Positions 17,950 through 28,278 are shown, counted from the first letter of the stretch. The stretch is DNA of 64,000 bases from Acinetobacter nosocomialis NIPH 2119 (GCF_000368085.1 NZ_KB849239.1:3251715-3315714), one strand, 5' to 3'. The notes: generated from the letters alone by a model not told the origin. Translations and numbers: made by a program.

Positions 17950-19212
17950 ATGAGTGAAGCTGTTCCCTCAGTTGTTGCGATTGACATTGGGACGCATAAA
18001 GTTTCAGTTTTGATTGGAAAAATTCATGCGCCGGATAACATTCAGGTTATCGGTATGGCAACTGCTCGCAATCGAGGCATGAACAAAGGAAAAATTGTAA
18101 GTCTCGATAAAGTCATTGCTGCGATTAAAAACGCCGTTGCTGAAGCGGAAAATATGGCCGAATGTCGCATTCATAGTGCGTGGGTCTCTATTCCGAGTAC
18201 CGAGTTGCAAAGTTTCTATGCTTCTGGACGCACACCTGTTGCTAACCCAGCACATGTGATTACAACCAATGAAGTTGTCCGTGCATTAGAGTTAGCAAAA
18301 GCAAGTCATGTGACTTCAGACTACTATCTAGCGAGTGCAGTGCCACTCGGGTTCGAGTTAGGTGATTCTGCAGAATGGGTCCAAAACCCAATCAATATGA
18401 CTGCTCACAGCATGACTGGTCATTATCAGCTCATGATGATGCCGATTGCCACTATGCAAAACCTTGATCGTGCTATGAAAGGTGCGAACATTGGTGTAGA
18501 GAAAATGGTGGTCTCTTGCTTGGCTACGGCTGAAGCAAGTTTGCTGAAAGATGAAAAAGAATATGGCGTTTGTTTAGTTGATATTGGTGCAGGTATTACC
18601 AACCTGGCAGTTTATTTAGATGGCCGTTTGGCTTTAGCACGTACATTACAACGTGGTGGTGAGCATGTGACACGTGACATTGCTGCTGTGTTGCAAACAA
18701 CTACTGAAGAAGCTGAACGCATTAAAATTCTGCATGGCTGTGTTGATCTAAGTGCTGTTAAGCCTGACCATATGATTCAAGTTCAGGGTATTGATGGCCC
18801 TCAAACGATTAGTCGTATTGAGTTATCAGAAATTATTATTGCGCGTTATGAAGAGATTTTTAGCCAGATTCGCGAAGAACTCGAACAAAGCGGTGCAATC
18901 CATGGCCTGTATCATGGTGTAGTGTTGACAGGCGATGCTTGTCAAATCGAAGGTATGGTGAGTTTGGCTCGTCGTATGCTGGGTGTGTCTGCTCATTTAG
19001 GTAATCCACCATTACAGGTGTATGCTGATGATCAGCATCAGGCTGCATTACGCCGATCAATGTATGCGACAGCAGCGGGTTTGCTTATGTTTAGCCAAAG
19101 CGAATTACAAGAAGCTGTTGAGGAACCTGAAGAGGGGAATGACCGTTCGGTATGGGAACGAATGGTGAATGGCTGGAATGCGTTTAATAGCAAACTTAAA
19201 GCCATTTTTTAG
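17950..19212 (+). CDS. ftsA: Cell division protein FtsA
   Basis: A 420-residue actin-fold ATPase that ties FtsZ filaments to the membrane. It has the phosphate-1 motif VVAIDIGTHKVSVLIG, the phosphate-2 motif CLVDIGAGITNLAVY and the adenosine motif HGVVLTGDACQIEGM. The last residues WERMVNGWNAFNSKLKAIF form the amphipathic membrane-targeting helix. The start is ATG 17950; a GTG three bases earlier is also in frame. About 164 bases separate it from ftsZ, enough for an extra ftsZ promoter. Confidence 0.96.
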   Translation: MSEAVPSVVAIDIGTHKVSVLIGKIHAPDNIQVIGMATARNRGMNKGKIVSLDKVIAAIKNAVAEAENMAECRIHSAWVSIPSTELQSFYASGRTPVANPAHVITTNEVVRALELAKASHVTSDYYLASAVPLGFELGDSAEWVQNPINMTAHSMTGHYQLMMMPIATMQNLDRAMKGANIGVEKMVVSCLATAEASLLKDEKEYGVCLVDIGAGITNLAVYLDGRLALARTLQRGGEHVTRDIAAVLQTTTEEAERIKILHGCVDLSAVKPDHMIQVQGIDGPQTISRIELSEIIIARYEEIFSQIREELEQSGAIHGLYHGVVLTGDACQIEGMVSLARRMLGVSAHLGNPPLQVYADDQHQAALRRSMYATAAGLLMFSQSELQEAVEEPEEGNDRSVWERMVNGWNAFNSKLKAIF

Positions 19213-19376
19213 GATGTATGGATTTATTGGTAGAATTGTTAGGAAGTTGTAAGAGAAAACCACTGTACTTGACAAGGTTTGTATTGCACAGCATTCTTAA
19301 AATTAGTTATTTTTGAAAATCAAGGCAGTATACGGGCTGAAGTGACTGCCATAATGTATTAGGAACCCTAAAGGTC

Positions 19377-20552
19377 ATGGCCTCATTTGAATTTATAGAA
19401 GATGAACTAAACGATGGCAACGGTCAAGCCCGTTTCACTGTATTTGGTGTAGGTGGCGGTGGCGGTAATGCCGTTCAGCACATGGTACAGTCTGATATTC
19501 AGGGTGTTAAATTCGTTTGTGCCAATACAGATAAACAAGCACTTGACTGTATGAATGCCCCTTTCAAAATTCAGTTAGGTGAGCAAAGTACACGTGGTCT
19601 AGGTGCTGGTGCTAACCCTGAAGTAGGTCAGGTTGCCGCAGAAGAAAGCCGTGAAATTATTCGTCAGCACCTTGAAGGAACTGACATGGTATTTGTAACC
19701 GCTGGTATGGGTGGTGGTACAGGTACTGGTGCAGCTCCGGTTGTTGCCGAAGTTGCTAAAGAAATGGGGATTTTGACTGTTGGTGTTGTAACAACGCCAT
19801 TTAACTTTGAAGGTCGTCGTCGTCAAAAATCTGCTGAGCGTGGTATTGAAGCGCTTGAAGCACATGTTGATTCATTGATTATTATTCCTAACCAACGCTT
19901 ATTAAGCGTGTATGGTGATATTTCAATGAAAGATGCCTATAAAAAGGCAGATGATGTATTGTTAAACGCTGTACGTAGTATCTTTGACCTTGTGGTTAAC
20001 CGCGGTCACATTAACCTTGACTTCGCCGATTTGAAAACTGCAATGAGTACTCGCGGTTATGCAATGATGGGTGCTGGTTTAGGACGTGGTGAAGACCGTG
20101 CTCGTCAAGCTGCTGAACAAGCCATCCGTAGTCCACTACTTGATAATGTGAATATTATTAATGCAAAAGGCGTGTTAATTAATATTACAGGTGGTGATGA
20201 CATCACGTTACGTGAAACTGAAATCATTACTGATGTGGTTAACCAAATTGTTGACCTTGATGAAGGCGAGATTTTCTACGGTACAGTATTTGATCCAGAT
20301 GCGCGTGATGAATTACGTGTAACTGTGATTGCAACTGGTTTAACACGTAATGCAGCTGATGCAGAACCAAGAAAGCGTAATACTGTAAGTCATACAGCAA
20401 CTCAATCTGCACAATCTGTAGATGAAGATGATGTTCCAGCAATTAATAAGCGTCAAAATGCTGAAAATGATGTGAATAATGCACCAAGTTCATCACCGCG
20501 TTCTTCTCCAATGAGCATTCAAGATTACTTGAAAAATCAGCAACGTAAGTAA
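19377..20552 (+). CDS. ftsZ: Cell division GTPase FtsZ
   Basis: A 391-residue tubulin-like GTPase forming the division ring. The tubulin signature [14 protein letters not shown] is at about 107-120, with VGGGGGNAV at the N-terminus and [15 protein letters not shown] for the T7 synergy loop. A variable, Ser/Asn-rich linker (about residues 320-375) leads to the conserved C-terminal peptide, here [12 protein letters not shown], that binds FtsA and ZipA. A strong terminator follows, so the division-cluster transcript ends here. Confidence 0.98.
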   Translation: MASFEFIEDELNDGNGQARFTVFGVGGGGGNAVQHMVQSDIQGVKFVCANTDKQALDCMNAPFKIQLGEQSTRGLGAGANPEVGQVAAEESREIIRQHLEGTDMVFVTAGMGGGTGTGAAPVVAEVAKEMGILTVGVVTTPFNFEGRRRQKSAERGIEALEAHVDSLIIIPNQRLLSVYGDISMKDAYKKADDVLLNAVRSIFDLVVNRGHINLDFADLKTAMSTRGYAMMGAGLGRGEDRARQAAEQAIRSPLLDNVNIINAKGVLINITGGDDITLRETEIITDVVNQIVDLDEGEIFYGTVFDPDARDELRVTVIATGLTRNAADAEPRKRNTVSHTATQSAQSVDEDDVPAINKRQNAENDVNNAPSSSPRSSPMSIQDYLKNQQRK

Positions 20553-20570
20553 TATAGCGTTCAATCTATT

Positions 20571-20603
20571 AAAAGGCAGTGTATAAACACTGCCTTTTTT
20601 TAT
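20571..20603 (+). terminator. Terminator after ftsZ
   Basis: AAAAGGCAGTGT and ACACTGCCTTTT form a 12-bp stem with an ATAA loop and a T-run. Confidence 0.95.
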
Positions 20604-20662
20604 TTTTGATCAATGACTAAATATGCTAACGTATAGCGGTTTTAAAAAAGAAGTTACAAAGC

Positions 20663-21565
20663 ATGGTGAAACAGCGTACTCTCAGTCGTGTGGTAAAAGC
20701 GAGTGGAATAGGTCTTCATAGCGGTCAAAAAGTGATGATCAATTTCATTCCACATACCGTGGATGGAGGTATTGTATTTCGCCGTATCGATTTGGATCCA
20801 CCTGTCGATATTCCTGCCAATGCATTGCTCATTCAAGAAGCATTTATGTGTTCAAACCTTGTCACTGGTGATATTAAGGTAGGGACAATTGAGCATGTCA
20901 TGAGTGCGATTGCCGGTTTAGGAATTGATAATTTAATTGTAGAAGTGTCAGCATCTGAAGTCCCCATTATGGATGGTAGTGCTGGACCATTTATTTATTT
21001 ATTAATGCAAGGTGGCTTGCGTGAACAAGATGCCCCGAAAAAATTTATAAGAATATTAAAGCCAGTTGAAGCTTTAATTGATGATAAAAAAGCGATTTTT
21101 AGACCACATAATGGTTTTCAACTCAACTTTACGATTGATTTTGATCATCCTGCCTTTGCAAAAGAATATCAATCTGCGACTATCGATTTTTCTACTGAAA
21201 CCTTTGTGTATGAAGTCAGTGAGGCACGTACTTTTGGTTTTATGAAGGATTTAGATTACCTCAAAGCAAATAATTTAGCTTTAGGGGCAAGTCTAGACAA
21301 TGCCATTGGTGTAGATGATACAGGTGTTGTGAACGAAGAAGGCCTACGATTTGCCGATGAGTTTGTTCGTCACAAAATTTTAGATGCAGTAGGTGATTTG
21401 TATTTACTTGGTCATCAAATTATTGCCAAGTTCGATGGCTATAAATCAGGACATGCTTTAAATAATCAGCTATTACGCAATGTTCAAAGTGATCCGAGTA
21501 ATTATGAAATTGTAACATTTAATGACGAGAAAGACTGTCCAATTCCATACGTGAGTGTGACATAA
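20663..21565 (+). CDS. lpxC: UDP-3-O-acyl-N-acetylglucosamine deacetylase LpxC
   Basis: A 300-residue zinc amidase, the committed step of lipid A synthesis. It has GIGLHSG near the start, [16 protein letters not shown] (first zinc histidine), [10 protein letters not shown], and [18 protein letters not shown] (HxxxD zinc motif near residue 238). The position directly after ftsZ is conserved in gammaproteobacteria, but a terminator between them means its own promoter is needed. The length matches the family. Confidence 0.97.
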   Translation: MVKQRTLSRVVKASGIGLHSGQKVMINFIPHTVDGGIVFRRIDLDPPVDIPANALLIQEAFMCSNLVTGDIKVGTIEHVMSAIAGLGIDNLIVEVSASEVPIMDGSAGPFIYLLMQGGLREQDAPKKFIRILKPVEALIDDKKAIFRPHNGFQLNFTIDFDHPAFAKEYQSATIDFSTETFVYEVSEARTFGFMKDLDYLKANNLALGASLDNAIGVDDTGVVNEEGLRFADEFVRHKILDAVGDLYLLGHQIIAKFDGYKSGHALNNQLLRNVQSDPSNYEIVTFNDEKDCPIPYVSVT

Positions 21566-21609
21566 GTCATTGTCTTTATTTGGCTATGTTATAATGTAAC
21601 AATAAAAAC

Positions 21610-21625
21610 TGTGATTTTAATCACA
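21610..21625. promoter_or_regulatory. CRP-consensus-like palindrome between convergent lpxC and dciA
   Basis: TGTGATTTTAATCACA contains TGTGA-N6-TCACA, the exact CRP/Vfr core consensus. It lies between two genes that point at one another, so no promoter to regulate is apparent. It may instead act as a hairpin in the RNA. Confidence 0.3.
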
Positions 21626-21662
21626 TAATAAGAACGATTCTAATTAAGGAATAGAAAGCTCA

Positions 21663-22103
21663 TCATTTTTTATTGCTTGCCAAACGTAGTAAAGCTTGGC
21701 TAAGCTTAGGGTCGCTCACGAAGTCGGCAGCACTACGTAACATTTCTTGTGTTTCCGGGGGGATGGATTTAGAAGGCTCAGATGGGGGCGCTGTAGGAAT
21801 AGTTTTATTTCTTAAGCGAACTTGAATTCTTTGTAGGTCTTTTAGTCCTTCGAGTTGAGATAATTTAGATATATATTGGCTCTGTAAATAGCTGAGTTGA
21901 CTAATCATTGCCTGATTTTCACCAGTAATAATTAAAGTGCCATTTTGATAACACACAACCTGCCATTGTTCCGGTTGGGGCAATAAGGGTTGGATTATTT
22001 TCGTAAGTCTTTGCCATTGCGCGACTTGCGTTGTTAGAAACGTAAGGTTTCCTGTTTTTATGTGTTTTCCGGATTGTTGAAAAACGTTATCGGGTTTAGA
22101 CAT
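21663..22103 (-). CDS. dciA: DciA-type replicative helicase operator (DUF721)
   Basis: A 146-residue protein of the DUF721/DciA family, which recruits or loads DnaB helicase in bacteria lacking DnaC. The pattern of an N-terminal domain with PLLPQPEQWQVVCYQNGTLIITGENQ, then IQVRLRNK, fits. Its placement, opposite in direction between lpxC and an M23 peptidase, is conserved in gammaproteobacteria. The C-terminal ~40 residues (PPETQEMLRSAADFVSDPKLSQALLRLA) form a likely helical extension. The family is divergent, so the call leans on context. Confidence 0.8.
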   Translation of the reverse strand: MSKPDNVFQQSGKHIKTGNLTFLTTQVAQWQRLTKIIQPLLPQPEQWQVVCYQNGTLIITGENQAMISQLSYLQSQYISKLSQLEGLKDLQRIQVRLRNKTIPTAPPSEPSKSIPPETQEMLRSAADFVSDPKLSQALLRLASNKK

Positions 22104-22210
22104 TGATCGTTCTCGAATGGTTTCTTGTCCTAATCTTAAGCGTTCATTTCAACTGATATCAAGGAAGAGATCATAAGGAACTTGAGTAAGAACAGTTTCA
22201 AGAGGTTTTT

Positions 22211-22903
22211 ATGCACACGCGTCGTATTTTATTAGCGTTTTCACTTGCCGCTTCGGCTGCATCGGTTGCTTTTGCAGATTATCAAAATATTAACCAATCT
22301 ACTGATTCAGATCGATTGGAACAGTTATCAAAAACATTATCTCAAGGTTCATATACACATCCTGATGATTTAGATCTTCCGGCGAGTGCTAAAGTTTCAG
22401 TCACTTTACGTCCTAAAACAGTTGAGCTCAATAATGACTCACTGGCCAAAAAATATGGTCATACGACTGCAAAAAATTCTTTTAATGCCTCTTCTTCAAA
22501 TCCTTATTCTTGGTTAGTTTCTCATCCTCTTCCAGATAGCGTACGTGTTTCTTCTAACTTTGGTGGCCGTACCATGGGTGGTCGTGCAGAGCATCATGGT
22601 GGTTTAGACATGTCGGCACCAAGTGGTACACCGATCTATGCAACTGGTCCTGGTATTGTAACTAAATCAGGTTGGGGTACAGGTTATGGACAATATGTTG
22701 AAATCAACCACGGTAATGGTTATTTAACACGCTATGCACACGCTTCACGTTTATTAGTTCGTGTAGGTGACCAGGTTTCTGCTGGTGATCATATTGCTAA
22801 CGTGGGCTGTACAGGTCGTTGTACAGGACCGCATTTACATTATGAAGTAGTTAAAGATGGTCAACGTAAGAATCCATCAACTTACTTAGCAATGTTGCCT
22901 TAA
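22211..22903 (+). CDS. Secreted M23 (LytM-type) peptidase
   Basis: A 230-residue exported protein. Residues 1-22 form a signal peptide ending SVAFA. The M23 domain (about 110-225) has HHGGLDMSAP giving the HxxxD zinc ligands and GPHLHYEV giving the HxH ligands, so it should be an active zinc endopeptidase on peptidoglycan, or an activator of amidases. It is unusual that the segment before HLH reads GCTGRCTG, where most relatives have serine at both cysteine positions. A conserved genome position next to dciA and lpxC suggests a wall role coupled to growth. Confidence 0.88.
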   Translation: MHTRRILLAFSLAASAASVAFADYQNINQSTDSDRLEQLSKTLSQGSYTHPDDLDLPASAKVSVTLRPKTVELNNDSLAKKYGHTTAKNSFNASSSNPYSWLVSHPLPDSVRVSSNFGGRTMGGRAEHHGGLDMSAPSGTPIYATGPGIVTKSGWGTGYGQYVEINHGNGYLTRYAHASRLLVRVGDQVSAGDHIANVGCTGRCTGPHLHYEVVKDGQRKNPSTYLAMLP

Positions 22904-22983
22904 TAGAGTTTCATAAAAGTTCAAGGTTATTAAATTTATGAATCTGAAATGAACATAAACCTTTCTTAACGCAATGATCGTAT

Positions 22984-23011
22984 AAAAAAACGCCAATATT
23001 GGCGTTTTTTT
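22984..23011 (+). terminator. Terminator after the M23 peptidase gene
   Basis: AAAAAACGCCA and TGGCGTTTTTT form an 11-bp stem with an ATAT loop region, T-rich on the right side. Confidence 0.92.
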
Positions 23012-23153
23012 GTTATTTTGTTTACTGCTCGGTCAATGACTATTCATTCAGAAAATAATAGAGCCCCCTCACATTCACCCGTGGCAATAACTTGAGAGGG
23101 GCAAAACGTGGTAAAAATACAAAGTAGATTAGAGAACAAGGAACAGGTGAATT

Positions 23154-25871
23154 ATGGCGTTTTACGGTGACTCCGACGCACAAGAAACCCAAGAATGGCA
23201 AGATGCATTCGATTCAGTTTTACAACATATGGGAACTGAGCGAGCGGCATTCTTGTTGGAAAAACTTTACCAACAAGCAATTGCTAAGCATGTTCCAATT
23301 CAACGTCTCAATACACCTTACTTAAATACAATTTCTGTTGAAGAACAACCTGCAATGCCAGGCGACCAAGATATGGAACGCCGTATTCGTGCATTGATTC
23401 GTTGGAATGCCTTAGCAATGGTACTTCGCGCGAATAAAACAGGTGATGATTTAGGTGGTCACTTGGCGAGCTTCGCATCAAGTGCAACATTATATGACGT
23501 AGGTTTTAACCATTTCTTCCGCGCAAACAGCGATAACTTTGGCGGAGATATGATTTATTACCAAGGACACTGTGCTCCTGGTATTTATGCACGTTCATTC
23601 CTTGAAGGACGTTTAACTGAAGAACAGTTAAGTAATTTCCGCCGTGAAGTTGGCGGTAACGGTTTACCAAGCTATCCACATCCGTATTTAATGCCGGACT
23701 ATTGGCAGTTCCCAACTGTATCAATGGGTCTTGGTCCAATCATGTCGATTTATCAAGCGCACATTCAAAAATATTTGATGAACCGTGGCCTGATCAAAGA
23801 AGAAGATCGTAAAGTTTGGGCATACCTCGGCGATGGCGAGATGGATGAGCCAGAAAGCTTAGGTGCGATCTCACTTGCTGGTCGTGAGAAGCTTGATAAC
23901 TTAATTTGGGTAGTTAACTGTAACTTACAGCGTCTAGATGGTCCTGTACGTGGTAACGGTAAAATTATTCAAGAACTTGAATCGATCTTCCGTGGCGCAG
24001 GCTGGCGTGTCATTAAAGTAGTATGGGGCCGTCATTGGGATCCACTACTTGCTAAAGATACAAGCGGTGCATTAAAAGCACGTATGGAAGAAGCTGTTGA
24101 TGGTGACTATCAGCGTTATCAAGTAAAAGGTGGCGCGTATACACGTGAAAAATTCTTTGGTAAGTACCCAGAAGCTGCGGAACTTGTAAAAGATTTAAGC
24201 GATGAAGATATTGATGCGTTAAACCGTGGTGGTCATGACCCTTACAAAGTTTTTGCTGCATATGCAGAAGCGATGAAAGCGAAAGGCCAACCAACAGTGA
24301 TCTTGGCGAAAACCATTAAAGGTTATGGTTTGTCTGAAGAAATTGAAGCGGTAAACAAAACTCACCAAATCAAAAAGATGCAAATTGACTCTTTAAGATA
24401 TGTACGTGACCGTTTCAATCTTCCATTTTCAGATGAGCAATTAGAAGAGCTTCCATTCTATCGCCCAAGTGAAAACTCTCCAGAAATGAAATATATGAAA
24501 GCGCGTCGTGAAGCTTTAGGTGGATACCTGCCTGCACGTCGTCGTGAGAGTGAATCTTTAGCGATTCCTGAATTATCTGTATTTGATGCAGTGTTGAAAG
24601 GTTCGGGTGGCAAAGAGCAATCAACTACTATGGTGATGGTTCGTTTAATTGCTGCTTTACTTAAAGAAAAAGCGATTAAAGACCGCGTAGTGCCAATCGT
24701 TCCAGATGAAGCACGTACTTTTGGTTTAGAAGGTATGTTCCGTCAGCTTGGTATTTATGCTGCTCACGGCCAAAAATACACGCCAGAAGACCAAGAACAG
24801 TTAATGCATTACCGTGAAGCAAAAGACGGTCACATGTTACAAGAAGGGATTAACGAAGCAGGTGCGATGAGTGCATGGGCTGCGTTAGCGACAAGTTATT
24901 CAACTAATAATTTGCCAATGATTCCAATGTACATGTATTACTCAATGTTTGGTTTCCAACGTATTGGTGATATTGCATGGGCTGCGGGTGACGCACAAGC
25001 TCAAGGTTTCTTGTTAGGCGCGACTGCAGGCCGTACGACATTGAACGGTGAGGGTTTACAGCACCAAGACGGTCATTCGCACATCTTGGCAAACACGATT
25101 CCAAACTGCGTGTCTTATGACCCATGTTTTGGTTATGAGTTAGCGGTAATCGTACATGATGGTTTACAACGCATGTATGTGAACCAAGAGCGTGTGTTCT
25201 ATTACTTAACAGTAATGAATGAGAACTACGAGCATCCTGAAATGCCAGAGGGCGTTGAAGAAGGCATTAAACGTGGTATGTATTTATTCGAGAAAGATGA
25301 AAAAGCAACTGTCCAGTTACTTGGTTCAGGTGTAATCCTTCGCGAAGTGATTAAAGCTGCGAAAATCTTACGTGATGAATACCAAATCCATTCAAACGTT
25401 TGGAGTGTAACAAGCTTCAATGAGTTAGCACGTGATGGTATGGCATGTGAAGAATACAACCGCCTACACCCACTTGCTGAAGAAGTTAAAGAATCTTGGG
25501 TATCTAAACAATTACGTGGTACGGAAGGTATCGTAGTTTCTGCTACCGACCATATGCGTGCTTATAGCGAACAAATCCGTGCGTATCTTCCAGATGGTCG
25601 CCCATTTGTTGCATTAGGTACAGATGGTTACGGCCGTTCAGATACACGCGCGAACTTACGTAGTTTCTTTGGTGTTGATGCTGCACACATTGTTGTTGCT
25701 ACTTTGAAAAAATTAGCTGACGAAGGTGAAGTAGACGCACGTTTAGTGAAAGATGCAATTTCTAACTTTGAGTTAGATACTGACCGTCCGGTTGCATGGG
25801 CTCCACAAGCACATCCGGAAGTTCAGCCAGTTGCTGAATACAATGAAACGCAAACAGGTGAGGGGAACTAA
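23154..25871 (+). CDS. aceE: Pyruvate dehydrogenase E1 component (homodimeric)
   Basis: A 905-residue thiamine-diphosphate enzyme that decarboxylates pyruvate and acetylates the E2 lipoyl group. It has the gammaproteobacterial single-chain E1 layout. Visible features are GGHLASFASSATLYDVGFNHFF at the start, the ThDP motif GDGEMDEPESLGAISLA...NLIWVVNCN in the first third, and VPIVPDEARTFGLEGMFRQLGIY and GYGRSDTRANLRSFF later. ATG 23154 has AGGAACAGGTG upstream. E2 begins two bases after the stop, so the pair is translated together. E3 (lpd) is not in the window. Confidence 0.97.
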   Translation: MAFYGDSDAQETQEWQDAFDSVLQHMGTERAAFLLEKLYQQAIAKHVPIQRLNTPYLNTISVEEQPAMPGDQDMERRIRALIRWNALAMVLRANKTGDDLGGHLASFASSATLYDVGFNHFFRANSDNFGGDMIYYQGHCAPGIYARSFLEGRLTEEQLSNFRREVGGNGLPSYPHPYLMPDYWQFPTVSMGLGPIMSIYQAHIQKYLMNRGLIKEEDRKVWAYLGDGEMDEPESLGAISLAGREKLDNLIWVVNCNLQRLDGPVRGNGKIIQELESIFRGAGWRVIKVVWGRHWDPLLAKDTSGALKARMEEAVDGDYQRYQVKGGAYTREKFFGKYPEAAELVKDLSDEDIDALNRGGHDPYKVFAAYAEAMKAKGQPTVILAKTIKGYGLSEEIEAVNKTHQIKKMQIDSLRYVRDRFNLPFSDEQLEELPFYRPSENSPEMKYMKARREALGGYLPARRRESESLAIPELSVFDAVLKGSGGKEQSTTMVMVRLIAALLKEKAIKDRVVPIVPDEARTFGLEGMFRQLGIYAAHGQKYTPEDQEQLMHYREAKDGHMLQEGINEAGAMSAWAALATSYSTNNLPMIPMYMYYSMFGFQRIGDIAWAAGDAQAQGFLLGATAGRTTLNGEGLQHQDGHSHILANTIPNCVSYDPCFGYELAVIVHDGLQRMYVNQERVFYYLTVMNENYEHPEMPEGVEEGIKRGMYLFEKDEKATVQLLGSGVILREVIKAAKILRDEYQIHSNVWSVTSFNELARDGMACEEYNRLHPLAEEVKESWVSKQLRGTEGIVVSATDHMRAYSEQIRAYLPDGRPFVALGTDGYGRSDTRANLRSFFGVDAAHIVVATLKKLADEGEVDARLVKDAISNFELDTDRPVAWAPQAHPEVQPVAEYNETQTGEGN

Positions 25872-25873
25872 GC

Positions 25874-27856
25874 ATGCAAATTAAGACCCCTGATATTGGT
25901 GTAGATAAAGCAAACGTCGCTGAAATTTTAGTAAAAGTTGGCGACCGTGTTGAAGTTGACGACAGTATCGTTGTGCTTGAGTCTGATAAAGCAACTGTTG
26001 AAGTGCCTAGCACTTCAGCAGGTGTCGTAAAAAGTATCTTGATTAATCAAGGTGATGTTGTGACTGAAGGTGTTGCTTTGATTGAGATCGAAGCAGAAGG
26101 TACGGCACAAGCAGCTCCGGAACCAACACCAGCTCCTGCGGCTGAAAAGCCAGCTGCTCCAGCACCTGCACAGCAAACTCAAGCTTCAGCTCAACCTGCT
26201 GCCTCTACATCAACTTCTACTGTTGAAGTGACTGTACCTGACATTGGCGTTGAAAAAGCATTAGTTGGTGAAATCCTCGTTAAAGTGGGTGACCAGATCG
26301 ATGTTGAACAAAGTATTGTTGTTGTAGAGTCAGATAAAGCAACTGTGGAAGTTCCAAGTAGCGTTGCTGGTACTGTAGAAAGTATTCAAGTGAAAGAAGG
26401 CGATACCGTTAAAGAAGGTGTTGTTCTTATTCAAGTGAAAACAGCAGCTGCGTCTAATGCGCAAGCAGAAGCTCCTGCTACTACACCAGCTCCAGCTGCG
26501 GCAGCTGAACCGGTTGCTGCAAAGCAAGAAACTGTTGCGGCAGCTGCTACTCAATCTGGTCCAGTTGATATCAATGTTCCTGACTTGGGCGTAGATAAAG
26601 CAGTTGTTGCTGAAATCTTAGTGCAAGTTGGCGATAAAGTTGATGTAGACCAAAGCCTTGTTGTAGTTGAGTCAGATAAAGCAACTGTGGAAGTTCCAAG
26701 TACTGTTGCGGGTGTTGTAAAAGCAATTCACTTGCAAGCAGGCCAACAAGTTTCACAAGGCGTGTTGCTTGCAACAATTGAAGCTGAAGGCCAAGCACCT
26801 GCTGCTGCACCAGCGGCAAAAGCAGAAGTAGCCCCAGCTCCACAGGCAGCAGCACCTAAAGCAGCTGCTCCTGCTACAACACAGTCTGCACCTGCGGCGC
26901 CTACATCTGGTACTGATAAGTTAACGAAAGAGCAAGAAGCAGAAAACGCTAAAGTATATGCAGGTCCTGCTGTTCGTAAGCTTGCTCGTGAACTTGGCGT
27001 GATTTTGTCACAAGTTAAAACTTCTGGTGAGCATGGCCGTGTAGTTAAAGAAGATATCTTTGCTTATGTGAAGAGTCGTTTAACTGCACCACAAGCGGCA
27101 CCAGTTGCTGCGACTGCACCAGCAGTTTCGGGTTTACCAAAGCTTCCTGACTTTACTGCATTTGGTGGCGTGGAAGAAAAAGTACTGACGCGTTTGCAGC
27201 AAGTATCAATTCCGCAGTTGTCTTTAAACAACTACATTCCACAAGTAACTCAGTTTGACCTTGCGGATATTACTGAGTTAGAAGCTTGGCGTGGTGAGTT
27301 GAAAGACGGCTTTAAGAAACAAGGTGTGAGCCTAACAATTTTGGCATTTATTGCAAAAGCTGTAGCACACTTGTTGAAAGAAGAGCCTTATTTCGCGGGT
27401 CACTTAGCAGATGATCAGAAATCTGTATTGCTCCGTAATGAAATCCATATGGGTATTGCGGTTGCAACTCCAGATGGTTTGACAGTACCTGTACTACGTA
27501 ATCCTGACCAAAAATCAATTAAGCAAATTGCTGTTGAATTGGGTGAGCTCAGTAAAAAAGCGCGTGATAAGAAATTAACACCGAAAGATTTACAAGGTGC
27601 TAACTTCACGATTACAAGCTTAGGTTCAATTGGCGGTACAGCATTTACCCCACTAGTTAACTGGCCACAAGTTGCAATTTTGGGTATTTCACCTGCAACG
27701 ATGCAGCCTGTATGGAATGGTAAAGACTTTGATCCACGCTTAATGTTGCCGTTGTCATTGTCTTATGACCACCGCGTAATTAATGGTGCGGATGCAGCTC
27801 GCTTTACAAATAAACTTACGAAACTTCTTAAAGATATTCGTACTTTATTAATCTAA
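25874..27856 (+). CDS. aceF: Dihydrolipoyl acetyltransferase (E2 of pyruvate dehydrogenase), three lipoyl domains
   Basis: A 660-residue scaffold of the pyruvate dehydrogenase complex. Three tandem lipoyl domains each carry the ESDKATVEVPS lipoylation lysine (Lys39 in the first, then near 155 and 274), separated by Ala/Pro-rich linkers. Next comes the E1/E3-binding domain (AGPAVRKLARELGVILSQV) at about 362-400, and the catalytic core ending in SLSYDHRVINGADAARFTN with the HxxxD motif. Three lipoyl domains is the E. coli number. The repeats account for the internal DNA similarity in 25874-26780. A terminator follows. Confidence 0.97.
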   Translation: MQIKTPDIGVDKANVAEILVKVGDRVEVDDSIVVLESDKATVEVPSTSAGVVKSILINQGDVVTEGVALIEIEAEGTAQAAPEPTPAPAAEKPAAPAPAQQTQASAQPAASTSTSTVEVTVPDIGVEKALVGEILVKVGDQIDVEQSIVVVESDKATVEVPSSVAGTVESIQVKEGDTVKEGVVLIQVKTAAASNAQAEAPATTPAPAAAAEPVAAKQETVAAAATQSGPVDINVPDLGVDKAVVAEILVQVGDKVDVDQSLVVVESDKATVEVPSTVAGVVKAIHLQAGQQVSQGVLLATIEAEGQAPAAAPAAKAEVAPAPQAAAPKAAAPATTQSAPAAPTSGTDKLTKEQEAENAKVYAGPAVRKLARELGVILSQVKTSGEHGRVVKEDIFAYVKSRLTAPQAAPVAATAPAVSGLPKLPDFTAFGGVEEKVLTRLQQVSIPQLSLNNYIPQVTQFDLADITELEAWRGELKDGFKKQGVSLTILAFIAKAVAHLLKEEPYFAGHLADDQKSVLLRNEIHMGIAVATPDGLTVPVLRNPDQKSIKQIAVELGELSKKARDKKLTPKDLQGANFTITSLGSIGGTAFTPLVNWPQVAILGISPATMQPVWNGKDFDPRLMLPLSLSYDHRVINGADAARFTNKLTKLLKDIRTLLI

Positions 27857-27875
27857 TGCTTTGAAAGATCATACT

Positions 27876-27905
27876 AAAACCTCGCTTCGGCGGGGTTTTG
27901 TTTTA
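27876..27905 (+). terminator. Terminator after aceF
   Basis: AAAACCTCGC, a TTCG loop and GCGGGGTTTT (one G-T pair) are followed by GTTTT. Confidence 0.9.
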
Positions 27906-28005
27906 ATGTCTATTTGACTTAATTTTTAGGTTAATCTACAGATTAAGCAGGATTTATCGAGAGTGAGGAGAAATTTCTCGTTATTACATAAAGGAGAAGT
28001 AGTAA

Positions 28006-28278
28006 ATGTTAGGTTTTCTGAAAATTATGTTGCCCTTACTATTGATTGTGTTTTTATTGATGGGAATATGGGTCAGTATTTTACACTTCCCGTGGGAATG
28101 GATGACTTATGTGGTGATGGGTTTTGAGGTGTTTGTTGCTACTTTGATTTTGCCCTTTGAATATCAGGCTGGAACGAGCAGTAGCCCTATTGGTTTTATT
28201 CATATAAGTGCTTATTTTGCAGTGATATTAGGTATTGCACGATTAGTCGTGTGGGCGTGGATAAAATTTGTTACTTGA
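28006..28278 (+). CDS. Small membrane protein, function unknown
   Basis: A 90-residue, strongly hydrophobic protein with about three membrane-spanning segments (roughly 5-25, 33-52 and 65-88). I do not recognise a family. AAAGGAGAAG before the ATG is a strong ribosome-binding site, which supports real translation. It is followed by the manganese riboswitch and its gene on the same strand, but a separate promoter (TTGAAA/TATAAT) lies between, so they need not be co-transcribed. Confidence 0.7.
   Translation: MLGFLKIMLPLLLIVFLLMGIWVSILHFPWEWMTYVVMGFEVFVATLILPFEYQAGTSSSPIGFIHISAYFAVILGIARLVVWAWIKFVT

Noticed and set aside
25874..26780. Internal direct repeats suggesting a repeat array
   Set aside because: They are the three lipoyl-domain coding segments and Ala/Pro linkers of aceF.
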